Below are positions 53,434 through 62,368 of a stretch of 64,000 nucleotides of DNA, in pieces. Origin of the DNA: Diaphorobacter sp. HDW4A (lineage in GTDB: Bacteria; Pseudomonadota; Gammaproteobacteria; Burkholderiales; Burkholderiaceae_C); the NCBI RefSeq assembly GCF_011305995.1, contig NZ_CP049910.1, positions 2,542,001 to 2,606,000 of the forward strand, read 5' to 3'. The notes below the pieces were generated by a model. It worked only from the letters and a program-made list of their open reading frames with translations, ran no database searches and was not told the origin of the DNA. The translations under genes and the position numbers were made by a program. The first letter of the stretch is position 1, and each line of letters starts with the position of its first letter.

Positions 53434-54339
53434 TCAGCCCTTCAGGAATGGCAGGGCTGACGCGAGCAAGGCGTCGGGGGCCTCTTCCGCGATGTAGTGG
53501 CCGCAAGGCAGAGTATGGCCGCGCACGTCGATGCCAATCTTCTGCCATTCCTTGAGCGGCTCAAAGCAGCGATTCACCACCCCATCTTCGCCCCACACCA
53601 CCAGTGTGGGCGTCTGCAGATGGTGACCTGCGACGATGTCTGCGCGGTCGTGTTCCAGATCGATGTCGGCCGACGCGCGGTAATCCTCGCAGATCGCATG
53701 CGCCGTGCCGGGCAAGGCAACGCAGCGCTCGTACTCCGCGATAGCCCGCAGATCGAAGGGCGCCAGCCCCGCACTGCGTCCACCGATCACCTCGCGCACA
53801 TAGGCCGACGGATTGGAGTTGATCAGGCGCTCCGGCAGCGGCGATTTCTGGATAAGGAAGAACCAGTGCCAATACGCGCGCGCAAAGGCCTCAGAAGTCT
53901 GCGAATACATGGCAAGCGTGGGGGCAATGTCCATCAGCACGAGGCGTTCGACCATGGCCGGGTGATCTAGCGCCAGCCGATGGGCCACGCGGGCACCACG
54001 ATCGTGAGCCATCACGCGAAAGCGCTCATGGCCGAAATGGTGCATCACCTGCACCATGTCGCCCGCCATCACGCGCTTGCTGTAGTCCACGCTGCGCGCA
54101 CCGCCATTGGGTTTGGACGAGTCACCATAACCGCGCAGATCGGCAATCACCAGCGAAAAGTGCTTCGCCAGCTCGGGAGCCACCTTGTGCCAGATGGCCG
54201 AGGTCTGCGGATGACCATGCAGCAGCAGCAGTGGCGGGCCTTCACCACCGGTCAGTGCATGGATGTGAATGCCGCCATCGACCGCGACAAAATGACTTTG
54301 AAAACCGGGAAACAGCTCACCGAGTTCGTTGCTGTGCAT
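53434..54339 (-). CDS. Alpha/beta hydrolase resembling fluoroacetate (haloacetate) dehalogenase
   Basis: A 301-residue alpha/beta hydrolase. Residues match the fluoroacetate dehalogenase active site: nucleophile D113 followed by R114 and R117 (HDRGAR), acid D137, catalytic H281 (CGHYIAEEAPD), and the halide-pocket trio H158, W159 and Y220 (YWHWFF, ICEDYRA). The oxyanion segment LLLLHGHPQTSAIWHKVAP is also typical. The presence of the full Arg pair and halide trio makes defluorination of a haloacetate a reasonable prediction, but epoxide hydrolase or another hydrolase role cannot be excluded. It is monocistronic. Confidence 0.85.
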   Translation of the reverse strand: MHSNELGELFPGFQSHFVAVDGGIHIHALTGGEGPPLLLLHGHPQTSAIWHKVAPELAKHFSLVIADLRGYGDSSKPNGGARSVDYSKRVMAGDMVQVMHHFGHERFRVMAHDRGARVAHRLALDHPAMVERLVLMDIAPTLAMYSQTSEAFARAYWHWFFLIQKSPLPERLINSNPSAYVREVIGGRSAGLAPFDLRAIAEYERCVALPGTAHAICEDYRASADIDLEHDRADIVAGHHLQTPTLVVWGEDGVVNRCFEPLKEWQKIGIDVRGHTLPCGHYIAEEAPDALLASALPFLKG

Positions 54340-54534
54340 GGATCTGTCTAGTCTCTCTTGGCAATTGAGTCGATGGCAGCAGGCGAAAACCGCATCGCAC
54401 CTGCACCATAGTCAACTCGGGCTACGAATGCCTCCATCATAGGATTGAAAACAAATGCCCCGACAGCGCAATGTCATGCTGCCGCACCAAAGGAAATGAT
54501 CGAGATCAATCGGCGGACGATTCTTCGACTGAAC

Positions 54535-56214
54535 CTACACCTGCGCAGCCGCCACCAGCTTCTTCGTATACGGATGTCTGGGCGCATCTAGCACCTCGCG
54601 CACCGAACCGCCTTCGAGCACTTCACCGTCCTTCATCACGATCACGCTATGCGCCATCGCGCGCACCACAGCGACGTCATGGGTGATCAGAAGATACGAC
54701 AGACTGCGCTCTTTCTGCAGCCGCTGAAGGAGACTCAGCACCTGCTGCTGGATGGTCACATCGAGTGCGCTCGTGGGTTCATCGAGCACCAACAATTGCG
54801 GCTCCACGACGAGCGCCCGCGCAATCGCCAGACGCTGTCGCTGGCCACCCGAAAACTCGTGCGGATAGCGAGACAGCAGCCCTGGAAACTGGGCTTCCGT
54901 CAGGCCTACATCGGTAAGGATACTGATCACGCGTTCGCGGCGTTGCGCTTCGCCAAGTTGCTGCGCGTGCACCTTCAGCCCTTCGCCCACGATCTCTTCG
55001 ACCGTGAGGCGCGGCGACAGCGACGAGAACGGGTCTTGAAAGACGACCTGCACCACCTTGCGCAGCGCCTTGTTGTGTGCGGAGTTGTGCTGCGCCGGCT
55101 GTTGCCATTGCTGCGTGGATATCTCCATCTGGCCTTGAAACGGCAGTAACCCCAGCAGCGCCTGCGCCAGTGTGGATTTACCCGAACCGGATTCGCCCAC
55201 CACTCCCAGCGTCTGCGCGTTCGGCAGCGCAAAGCTCGCATGCTTGACGGCGTCGAAATGCCCTTTGCGGAACCAGCCGCGAATGCCCGCAAGCGGCACC
55301 GGATAGCTCACATTCAGATCACTCACCTGCGCTGCGAACTCGGCAGTGGGCTTGGTCTCGTCCACCTCGATCACATCGCGCACCGGCGTGCTGCCAATCA
55401 GGCGCCGCGTGTAGGCATGTTGTGGATGCGTGAACACTTTTTCGACCGCCCCTTGCTCCACCAGCACGCCGCGCTCCATCACGGCCACGCGGTCGGCAAA
55501 GCGACGCACCAGCACCAGGTCATGCGTGATCAGCAGCACGGCCATGCCGGTCTGGCGCTGCAGGTCCGACAGCAGGTCGAGAATCTGGCCGCGCAACGTC
55601 ACATCAAGCGCAGTGGTCGGCTCGTCGGCCAACAACAGCTTGGGCTTGCTCGCGAGCGCCATGGAAATCATCGCGCGCTGCCGCTGCCCGCCAGAGAGTT
55701 GGTGCGGAAACGACGCGGCACGCCGCGCAGGCTCGGGAATACCTGTGCTCGCGAGCAGCTCAATGGCCTGATCGCGCGCCTGCTGTCTGGTCAGCGCCTG
55801 CTTGAGCTGCAGTACCTCGGCAATTTGCTCACCAATCGTCATCAACGGATTCAGTGCCGTCATTGGCTCCTGAAAAATCATCGCGATGTCGCCACCGCGC
55901 ACGCCGCGCATCTCGCGCTCGCTCAGAGTCATCAAGTCGTGCCCGCCAAACATCGTCTGACCGGAAAGATCGGCGTCCCCCGCGAGGCGCAGCAGCGACA
56001 AGGCGGTGATCGTCTTTCCCGAACCCGACTCTCCTACCAGCGCCAATTTTTCGCCAGCGGCCACATCGAAGCTCACGCCATGCACGACCTCCTTGTCGCC
56101 AAAGCGCACGTGCAGATCGCGCACCGACAGCAGCGGTGTCGACGAGGCGGTTGACAGGGGTTCCGTGGCGCGCATGTTCAAGGAATCCTGGATGGGGTTG
56201 GAGTAGGTCGCCAT
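54535..56214 (-). CDS. yejF: ABC transporter ATP-binding protein YejF (two nucleotide-binding domains)
   Basis: Fused double ATPase (559 residues) for a peptide/microcin-C-type importer. Walker A occurs twice (GESGSGKTITALSLL and GESGSGKSTLAQALL), each with a signature motif (LSGGQRQRAMISMAL and FSGGQRQRLAIARAL) and Walker B (LLLADEPTTALD and LLVLDEPTSALD). It starts 3 bp after the yejE stop codon. It belongs to the yejABEF set, whose transcription unit is broken by the gene at 57410. Confidence 0.94.
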   Translation of the reverse strand: MATYSNPIQDSLNMRATEPLSTASSTPLLSVRDLHVRFGDKEVVHGVSFDVAAGEKLALVGESGSGKTITALSLLRLAGDADLSGQTMFGGHDLMTLSEREMRGVRGGDIAMIFQEPMTALNPLMTIGEQIAEVLQLKQALTRQQARDQAIELLASTGIPEPARRAASFPHQLSGGQRQRAMISMALASKPKLLLADEPTTALDVTLRGQILDLLSDLQRQTGMAVLLITHDLVLVRRFADRVAVMERGVLVEQGAVEKVFTHPQHAYTRRLIGSTPVRDVIEVDETKPTAEFAAQVSDLNVSYPVPLAGIRGWFRKGHFDAVKHASFALPNAQTLGVVGESGSGKSTLAQALLGLLPFQGQMEISTQQWQQPAQHNSAHNKALRKVVQVVFQDPFSSLSPRLTVEEIVGEGLKVHAQQLGEAQRRERVISILTDVGLTEAQFPGLLSRYPHEFSGGQRQRLAIARALVVEPQLLVLDEPTSALDVTIQQQVLSLLQRLQKERSLSYLLITHDVAVVRAMAHSVIVMKDGEVLEGGSVREVLDAPRHPYTKKLVAAAQV

Positions 56215-56217
56215 GGG

Positions 56218-57258
56218 TCACTTGTCCAGCTTGCGCGGGTCCATCGCATCGCGCAGCGCATCGCCCATGAAGGTCAGCAGCAGCAAGGTGATCACAAGCA
56301 CCACGAATGTGGAAATCGAAATCCACCACGCATCGATATTGTTCTTGCCCTGCGCCAGCAACTCTCCAAGACTGGGCGTGCCGGGCGGTACGCCCAGTCC
56401 CAGAAAATCCAGCGAGGTCAGCGCCAAAATCGCCGCGCCCATGCGAAATGGCAGAAAGGTCACGACCGGCGTCATGCTGTTGGGCAAGATATGCCGCGAA
56501 ATGATCTGCCAGTTGCTCACACCCAGCGCGCGCGCAGACTTCACATAGTCCAGCTGGCGATTGCGCAGAAACTCTGCCCGCACATAGTCCGACAACCCCA
56601 TCCAACCGAACAGCGACAGCAGCACCAAAAGCAAGGTGATGCTGGGCGCGAACACGGCCGAAAAAATGATCAGCAGATACAGCTCGGGCATGGAGCCCCA
56701 GATTTCAATGAAGCGCTGGAATGCCAGATCCACTTTGCCGCCGAAGAAGCCCTGAATCGCCCCCGCCAGCACGCCCAGCACCACGCCCACTGCCGTGAGC
56801 GCGAGCGCAAACAGCACACTCACGCGAAACCCGTAGATCAGTTGCGCCAGCAGATCGCGTCCCCGGTCGTCGGTACCAAACCAGTTGTCCGCCGTCGGCC
56901 CCGAAGGATTGGGCGACTTGGCGAAGTAGTTCAGCGTCTCCGGCCCGTAGCGGTTGATCGTATGGATCGCCCAGTTGCCATTGCTCGAGAGCTTCTGCTG
57001 GATGAATGGATCGAGATAGTCGGTAGGGGTCTGAAAATCCCCCCCGAACGTCGTCTCCGGATAGCTGTGAATCAGTGGCGTGTAGTACTGGCCTTCGTAC
57101 TTGACCAGCAGCGGCTTGTCGTTGGAGATCACCTCCGCCATCAGGCTCAATACCACCAGAGTGCTAAAGACGACAAGGCTCCAGAAACCGAGACGGTTCT
57201 TGCGGAAACGGCGCCACGCCCGCCGTGCGGGGGACTGATGCAGGTTCAAGGAAGACAT
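56218..57258 (-). CDS. yejE: ABC transporter permease YejE
   Basis: Inner-membrane permease of 346 residues with an N-terminal cytosolic part, a long periplasmic loop after the first helix (SNDKPLLVKYEGQYYTPLIHSYPETTFGGDF) and the binding-protein-dependent transport domain (FGTDDRGRDLLAQLIYGFRVSVLF, EAA loop YVKSARALGVSNWQIISRHILPNSMTPV). The start at 57258 (MSSLNLHQSPARRAW) follows GAGAG; an ATG five codons upstream is possible. It has no upstream same-strand gene, since DUF2127 intervenes, so it needs its own promoter in 57259-57409. Confidence 0.93.
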   Translation of the reverse strand: MSSLNLHQSPARRAWRRFRKNRLGFWSLVVFSTLVVLSLMAEVISNDKPLLVKYEGQYYTPLIHSYPETTFGGDFQTPTDYLDPFIQQKLSSNGNWAIHTINRYGPETLNYFAKSPNPSGPTADNWFGTDDRGRDLLAQLIYGFRVSVLFALALTAVGVVLGVLAGAIQGFFGGKVDLAFQRFIEIWGSMPELYLLIIFSAVFAPSITLLLVLLSLFGWMGLSDYVRAEFLRNRQLDYVKSARALGVSNWQIISRHILPNSMTPVVTFLPFRMGAAILALTSLDFLGLGVPPGTPSLGELLAQGKNNIDAWWISISTFVVLVITLLLLTFMGDALRDAMDPRKLDK

Positions 57259-57342
57259 GGCTCTCTCGGTCATTGATACGCATTCTATGTAAGTTCTGCC
57301 TCGCCTCTCTCACAAAGCGCGCAACCCTTAGGGACGGCCTGT

Positions 57343-57355
57343 CGGCTGACAGCCG
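57343..57355. promoter_or_regulatory. Short palindrome in the yejE/DUF2127 divergent gap
   Basis: Perfect 6-1-6 inverted repeat CGGCTG-A-CAGCCG in the 151-bp gap that must contain promoters for both yejE and the DUF2127 gene. It may be an operator; no partner is identified. Confidence 0.25.
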
Positions 57356-57409
57356 CTCGCGACGTCGCTGCACAGGGAGCCCAACGGCCCATGCACACAA
57401 TGCCCAACT

Positions 57410-57943
57410 GTGAACCCTCATGAATCCCGCCTGCGCAAGGCCATACAGGCCGTAGCCTTGTTCGAGGCAGCCAAAGGACTTGCGGCCCTGCTGGGCCTCC
57501 TCGGACTGCTGACGCTGCTGCATCACGACATGCACCGCCTCGCGGTCGAGCTCATCGGCCACTTTGGCCTCTCGCCGTACGCGCACCACCCCGAGATGCT
57601 GATCAACGCGGTGGACAACCTGGTCGGCACTCCTACCCATACCATCGTGCTGCTCGGCAGCGCCTACATCGCTTTGCGCTGGGTGGAAGCCTGGGGGCTG
57701 TGGCACGACAAAGCTTGGGGCGAGTGGTTCGGCGCGCTGTCGAGCGGCCTCTACATCCCGCTCGAGATCCGCCACATCTTCATCGCAAGACATTGGCAAG
57801 GCGTCGTCGTGCTGCTGCTCAATATCGCGCTGATGCTGATCCTGTTCTGGCGCATCGCCGATCGCAGGCGTACCGCAGCGATCTCAGAGCACGTCAGTCA
57901 AACTTTACCCGCGGATCAACCCAGACATAGCAAAGATCGCTGA
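57410..57943 (+). CDS. DUF2127 domain membrane protein inside the yej operon
   Basis: A 177-residue membrane protein with four probable transmembrane segments and the DUF2127 pattern: IQAVALFEAAKGLAALLGLLG at the start, HTIVLLGSAYIALRWVEAWGLWHDKAWGEWFGALSSGLYIPLEIRHIF, and a final helix. The function of the family is unknown. The start is a GTG at 57410 with no strong ribosome site, and no in-frame ATG fits better. It lies on the strand opposite to yejB and yejE, between them, and its last 50 bp overlap the 3' end of yejB. Confidence 0.85.
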   Translation: MNPHESRLRKAIQAVALFEAAKGLAALLGLLGLLTLLHHDMHRLAVELIGHFGLSPYAHHPEMLINAVDNLVGTPTHTIVLLGSAYIALRWVEAWGLWHDKAWGEWFGALSSGLYIPLEIRHIFIARHWQGVVVLLLNIALMLILFWRIADRRRTAAISEHVSQTLPADQPRHSKDR

Positions 57944-58940
57944 TCAACTTGGTCACTAGCCCGATCAAGGTGAAAAGATAAAGCGTGCCAAGCACCACCG
58001 GATAGTCGCGCCGGATCACGCTTTCGTAGCTCAACAGTCCAAGACCGTCGAGCGAAAACAGCGTCTCGATCAACAGCGAGCCCGCGAAAAACGCACCGAT
58101 GAACGCCGCAGGAAAGCCAGTGATGATGGGAATCAGCGCGTTGCGGAACACATGCTTCCAGAGCACCTGCTTTTCCGACAGGCCCTTGGCGCGCGCGGTG
58201 AGTACGTACTGCTTGCGGATTTCCTCGAGAAAAGCGTTCTTGGTGAGCATCGCTGTCACCGCAAAGCTGCCCGCCACCATCGCCGTGATCGGCAGCGTGA
58301 TGTGCCAGAGGTAGTCCACCACCTTGCCCATGAAGCTCAGCTCATCCCAGTTCGGCGAGGTCAACCCTCGCAGCGGAAACCACTGCAGCTGCCCACCGAA
58401 GATCACCAGCAGCGCCACGCCCAGCACAAAGCCCGGAATCGCGTAGCCGACCAGAATGATCAGCGTGGTCACGAAGTCAAACCGCGAACCCGCGCGCACC
58501 GCCTTGGCCACGCCGAGCGGCACCGCCACCAGATAGCTGATGAAAAAGGTCCAGAGCCCCAGGCTGATTGACACCGGCAGCTTTTCCTTCACCAGCGTCC
58601 ACACGTCTTTGTTCTGAAAGAAGCTGCGCCCTAGATCGAAACGCGCGAACTGGCCAAGCATCTGAAAGAAACGCTCATGCGCAGGCTTGTCGAATCCGTA
58701 GAGTTTCTTGATCTGCTCAAGTCGCTGCTTGTCGACGCCCTGTCCGCCACGATAAGAAAAGCCGCCGCCTTCGGCTGAGCCGCCACCACTGCCCATCCCC
58801 TGCACCCCAGCCTTGGCTTCAGCCAGATACTGTTCAACAGGGCCTCCGGGTACAAACTGAATCACCACGAATGTCAACAGCAACACGCCCAGCAAGGTGG
58901 GAACCATGAGCAGAACGCGCTTGAGGATATAGGCAAACAT
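57894..58940 (-). CDS. yejB: ABC transporter permease YejB
   Basis: Inner-membrane permease of 348 residues. The first helix (LKRVLLMVPTLLGVLLLTFVVIQFVPGGPVEQ) and the transport domain with EAA loop (YVLTARAKGLSEKQVLWKHVFRNALIPIITGFP) are typical of YejB/OppB. A Gly-rich insert (GMGSGGGSAEGGGFSYRGGQG) lies in the periplasmic loop after the first helix. It starts 10 bp after the yejA stop and overlaps the convergent DUF2127 gene by 50 bp. Confidence 0.95.
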   Translation of the reverse strand: MFAYILKRVLLMVPTLLGVLLLTFVVIQFVPGGPVEQYLAEAKAGVQGMGSGGGSAEGGGFSYRGGQGVDKQRLEQIKKLYGFDKPAHERFFQMLGQFARFDLGRSFFQNKDVWTLVKEKLPVSISLGLWTFFISYLVAVPLGVAKAVRAGSRFDFVTTLIILVGYAIPGFVLGVALLVIFGGQLQWFPLRGLTSPNWDELSFMGKVVDYLWHITLPITAMVAGSFAVTAMLTKNAFLEEIRKQYVLTARAKGLSEKQVLWKHVFRNALIPIITGFPAAFIGAFFAGSLLIETLFSLDGLGLLSYESVIRRDYPVVLGTLYLFTLIGLVTKLISDLCYVWVDPRVKFD

Positions 58941-58950
58941 GACAACTCTT

Positions 58951-60801
58951 TTACGGCTTTGGCGATGGCTTGGGACTTTCGGTGAGTCGAGGCATACGCG
59001 CCCACCAAGTGTCGACCAACCACATTTCTCCTGGGGAATATGGAGGCACCATTTGTGGCCCCTGAAGTCGCCACGAGTTATAGACGATGCGGTGCGCTCC
59101 TCCGAAATACTGCGGAATCAAGTAATGTTCATGCGCGATGATTCGATCCAAAGAATGACAGGCAGAAAGCAACTGCTCTTTAGATTTGGCCTGAACCATG
59201 GCTTTGATGACCGAATCCACTGCAGGATTCTTCACTCCAGCAAAATTCCCTGAGTTCTCCTGATCCGCCGCCGCACTTCCAAACATATCAAAATACTCCT
59301 GCCCTGGGTTGCTACTCCCCCCCAGCGCAAGTGACGTGATATCAAAATCAAAAGTCTGCAGGCGCTGCTGGTACAACGCAAAGTCCACAACCCGGAACTT
59401 CAAAGTAATGCCAAGCTTTTGCAAATGGCGTATCCAAGACGAGAATGTCTTGACGCCAGCCTCCTGACTATCCAGGTATTCGAGCACCATTGGCTCGCCT
59501 TGGGTATTACGCAACACACCATCCCGCACTTCCCAACCAGCCTCTTTTAGCAGCGCTTGAGCTTTGCGCAAATTGTCTCGCAGAGTAGTTTCACCATTTG
59601 TGGTTGACGGCTTGTACATAGGGCCAAACACAGATGTTGGTAAATCCTTGCGCCATGGCTCCAGCAAGACCAACTCGTCTGCTGAAGGCATGCCAGTCGT
59701 CTCGCACATGGTGTTGCCGAACAGGCCCTTCACGCGCGTGTACGACCCATAGAACAGTTGGCGGTTCATCCATTCAAAGTCGAAAGCCAGCCCCAGCGCC
59801 TCACGTACACGACGATCAGCCAACATAGGCCTGCGCGTGTTTAACATGAAACTCTGGAATCCAGACGGCAGTTTGTTCTCAAAAACTCCCTTTACCAGCT
59901 CGCCCGAATCAAACTTCTTACCATTCACCCGCCGTGCCCAATCGCCCGCGCTGAAAAAGCGCATCAGATCGAACTCGCCCGCCTTCAAGGCTTCGAGCCG
60001 CGCCGTGTTGTCCTTGTAGATCTTGATCAGCACACGGTCGAAATTGGCCGAGCCCTTGCGCACGTTCAGATCGCGCGCCCAGTACTGCGGATCGCGCACA
60101 TAGGTGATGTCCTTACCAAAGTTGACAGGCCCGATCTTGTAGGCGCCGCTGCCGATGGGAATGTCCATCACCACCTGGTCGAAGGGCTTGGCCTTGCCAT
60201 CCTCTACGCCCCAGTCGCGGCTGAAGATCGGCAGAGCGCCGACGGTCAACGGTAGCTCGCGGTTCGGGCTCTTGAAGCGAAAGCGCACCGTGCGCTCGTC
60301 CAGCACGTCAACACCCGCCACCTCGATCAGCAAGGTCTTGTAGCCCGGCGAGACAAAGGGCCCCACCAGGGTGTCGTAGGTGAACTTCACGTCCTCGGCC
60401 AGCACCGGCTTGCCATTGTGAAACCGCGCCTTGGGGTGGATGCGGAAGGTGGCCGCGAGTCCATCGGGTGCGACCTGCACGTCCTCGGCCAGCAACCCGT
60501 AGCCCACGCCAGTCTCGTCGAGCGGGCCGGTGAGCAGCGAATCGAACATCATCGTGCTCAGATACGCGGGCGCATTGCCCCGGATCGTGAACGGGTTGTA
60601 CTTGTCAAACGTGGATATCCGCAGATTGCTCACCAGCCGGATTTCACCGCCCTTGGGCGCGTTCGCGTTCACATAGTTGAAATGCGCAAACCCCGCCGGG
60701 AGCGCAGGCTCGCCCCACATCGCGTAGGCATGCGCCGCCCATACCGGCACGCACGCCAACAGGCCACAACCCACCAATCCCAAGCTCTTGATTAACCGCA
60801 T
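58951..60801 (-). CDS. yejA: ABC transporter extracellular substrate-binding protein YejA
   Basis: Periplasmic peptide-binding protein of 616 residues (SBP_bac_5/cluster C). The start at 60801 ([20 protein letters not shown]) gives a signal peptide ending WAAHA; longer in-frame starts run into the fabI gene. Landmarks are [64 protein letters not shown] and [36 protein letters not shown]. The part of the gene from about 59040 to 59930, encoding the C-terminal half, is markedly AT-richer than the rest (about 50% versus 65% GC by hand count of 60-base blocks), suggesting mosaic ancestry. Confidence 0.94.
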   Translation of the reverse strand: MRLIKSLGLVGCGLLACVPVWAAHAYAMWGEPALPAGFAHFNYVNANAPKGGEIRLVSNLRISTFDKYNPFTIRGNAPAYLSTMMFDSLLTGPLDETGVGYGLLAEDVQVAPDGLAATFRIHPKARFHNGKPVLAEDVKFTYDTLVGPFVSPGYKTLLIEVAGVDVLDERTVRFRFKSPNRELPLTVGALPIFSRDWGVEDGKAKPFDQVVMDIPIGSGAYKIGPVNFGKDITYVRDPQYWARDLNVRKGSANFDRVLIKIYKDNTARLEALKAGEFDLMRFFSAGDWARRVNGKKFDSGELVKGVFENKLPSGFQSFMLNTRRPMLADRRVREALGLAFDFEWMNRQLFYGSYTRVKGLFGNTMCETTGMPSADELVLLEPWRKDLPTSVFGPMYKPSTTNGETTLRDNLRKAQALLKEAGWEVRDGVLRNTQGEPMVLEYLDSQEAGVKTFSSWIRHLQKLGITLKFRVVDFALYQQRLQTFDFDITSLALGGSSNPGQEYFDMFGSAAADQENSGNFAGVKNPAVDSVIKAMVQAKSKEQLLSACHSLDRIIAHEHYLIPQYFGGAHRIVYNSWRLQGPQMVPPYSPGEMWLVDTWWARMPRLTESPKPSPKP

Positions 60802-60891
60802 GCGACAATTCTGCACTACACGGGCGGTTGTCCCTGCAAATCGACCACCGCCCTGTCCGTCATTCGATCCCTTTCTCAGGAGAACAACACA

Positions 60892-61692
60892 ATGGGTTTC
60901 CTCGCTGGCAAGAAGCTGCTCATCACGGGTGTGCTGTCCAACCGCTCCATCGCCTACGGCATCGCCAAGGCCTGCCACCAACAAGGCGCCGAACTGGCCT
61001 TCAGCTACGTCGGTGAACGCTTCAAGGACCGCATCACCGAATTCGCCGCCGAATTCGACTCCAGGCTCGTGTTCGACTGCGATGTGGCCGACGATGCACA
61101 GATCGACAAGATGTTCGCCGACCTGGCTGCCGCTTGGGGCAAGTTCGACGGCTTTGTGCACTCCATCGGCTTCGCACCACGCGAAGCCATCGCCGGCAAC
61201 TTCCTCGACGGCCTGAGCCGCGAGGGCTTTCGCATCGCCCACGACATCAGCGCCTACAGCTACCCCGCCATGGCCAAGGCCGCGCTGCCGTACCTGAACG
61301 ACAAATCGTCGCTGCTGACACTGTCCTACCTCGGCGCTCTGCGTTCGATCCCCAACTACAACACCATGGGCCTCGCCAAGGCATCGCTCGAAGCCTCGGT
61401 ACGCTACCTCGCCGAAGCCGTGGGCCGCACCGCCGACGGCCGTGCCATCCGCGCCAACGGCATCTCCGCCGGCCCGATCAAGACCCTGGCCGCTTCCGGC
61501 ATCAAGGACTTCGGCAAGCTCCTCGGCCGCGTAGCCGACTCCTCGCCACTGCGCCGCAACGTGACGATTGAAGACGTGGGCAACGTGGCTGCGTTCCTGC
61601 TGTCCGATCTGGCCAGCGGCGTGACTGCCGAGATTACCTATGTGGATGGTGGCTTCAGCCAGACTGCGGGTCTGTCTGCGGATCAGGTTTAA
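60892..61692 (+). CDS. fabI: Enoyl-[acyl-carrier-protein] reductase (NADH)
   Basis: Last step of fatty-acid elongation, reducing trans-2-enoyl-ACP. The 266-residue short-chain-dehydrogenase protein has [15 protein letters not shown] near the start and the FabI catalytic residues Y146, Y156 and K163 (TLSYLGALR and NYNTMGLAK), with the same numbering as E. coli. The ATG follows AGGAG. It is divergent from yejA and closed by a strong terminator. Confidence 0.97.
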   Translation: MGFLAGKKLLITGVLSNRSIAYGIAKACHQQGAELAFSYVGERFKDRITEFAAEFDSRLVFDCDVADDAQIDKMFADLAAAWGKFDGFVHSIGFAPREAIAGNFLDGLSREGFRIAHDISAYSYPAMAKAALPYLNDKSSLLTLSYLGALRSIPNYNTMGLAKASLEASVRYLAEAVGRTADGRAIRANGISAGPIKTLAASGIKDFGKLLGRVADSSPLRRNVTIEDVGNVAAFLLSDLASGVTAEITYVDGGFSQTAGLSADQV

Positions 61693-61712
61693 AACCTTCT
61701 TACCCTTTTTTG

Positions 61713-61755
61713 AATGCCTGCAGGCCGCTTGTGCTTGCGGGCATTTTCTTTTTTT
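61713..61755 (+). terminator. Rho-independent terminator of fabI
   Basis: AATGCCTGCA (61713-61722) pairs with TGCGGGCATT (61736-61745), ten pairs including one G-U, followed by TTTCTTTTTTTG. It lies 20 bp after the fabI stop codon. Confidence 0.92.
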
Positions 61756-61781
61756 GGGCGCTGGTTGTGTGTTTCGTCGCT

Positions 61782-62325
61782 GCTGGCCGGGACTCGCCCC
61801 GGCGGGCGAATTCCTTCTTTTGCTGCGCCAAAAGAAGGAATCAAGAAAAGGCGACCCTGCTGCCCACGACCCTACGCCCCGCTACGGGCAACCTGATTCT
61901 GCGGGTTCGTTCGGCGCACGGCAGGAACTCCCTGCGCTTCGCTCCTGTCAGACATCTGTCGTAAGTCAGTTCTTGAAGTTTGGATTGGCACTTGCCAATC
62001 CAAACCGCCGAACGAACCCGCAGAATCAGGCGCGGGCAGAAGGGCGTGAGTCGGCACATCGCTTCGCTCGTGCCCGTAGAAAGCAGTGCCGCTACCAATT
62101 GAGCCGCTGCGCCGTAGATACCATGCATCTCGCGAACGCGAGATGCAGCACGAGCGAAGCAACGTGCCGAACGCACCTCTTCCAAACTGACTTCCGGCGG
62201 TTGTCCGAACGGAGCGACGCAGTCGCGCAGTGAGTTCTGCCGGATGAATTCCAAGCGCGTTTTTGATTACTTTTTGCGCGCCGAGCAAAAAGTGATTGCC
62301 CCGCCGGGGGCAGTCCCGGCCTCCG
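61782..62325. repeat. Composite inverted-repeat element B, with nested inverted repeats
   Basis: A 544-bp non-coding element of the same family as 24977-25404, bounded by GGCCGGGA...TCCCGGCC. Left hairpin 61810-61841 (13-bp arms around CTGCGC) and right hairpin 62266-62296 (12-bp arms). The right half shares GGCGGTTGTCCGAACGGAGC (from 62196) and GCGCAGTGAGTTCTGCCG (62225-62242) with element A. The centre has a perfect 11-2-11 hairpin (62124-62147). The left half carries an extra perfect 25-bp inverted repeat (61892-61916 and 62006-62030) enclosing a 28-nt palindrome (61978-62005, 13-2-13). Open frames across it are not credible genes. It fills the 676-bp gap after fabI. Confidence 0.85.
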
Positions 62326-62368
62326 TAAGCAACCAACCCGCAACACCCAAAAAGCTCATCAGCCAAGC

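Noticed and set aside
54340..54534. Possible fluoride riboswitch near the dehalogenase-like gene
   Set aside because: The conserved crcB-motif blocks could not be found in this gap.
60802..61242. N-terminal extension of YejA across the fabI promoter and gene
   Set aside because: The signal peptide starts at the ATG at 60801; the extension is antisense to fabI.
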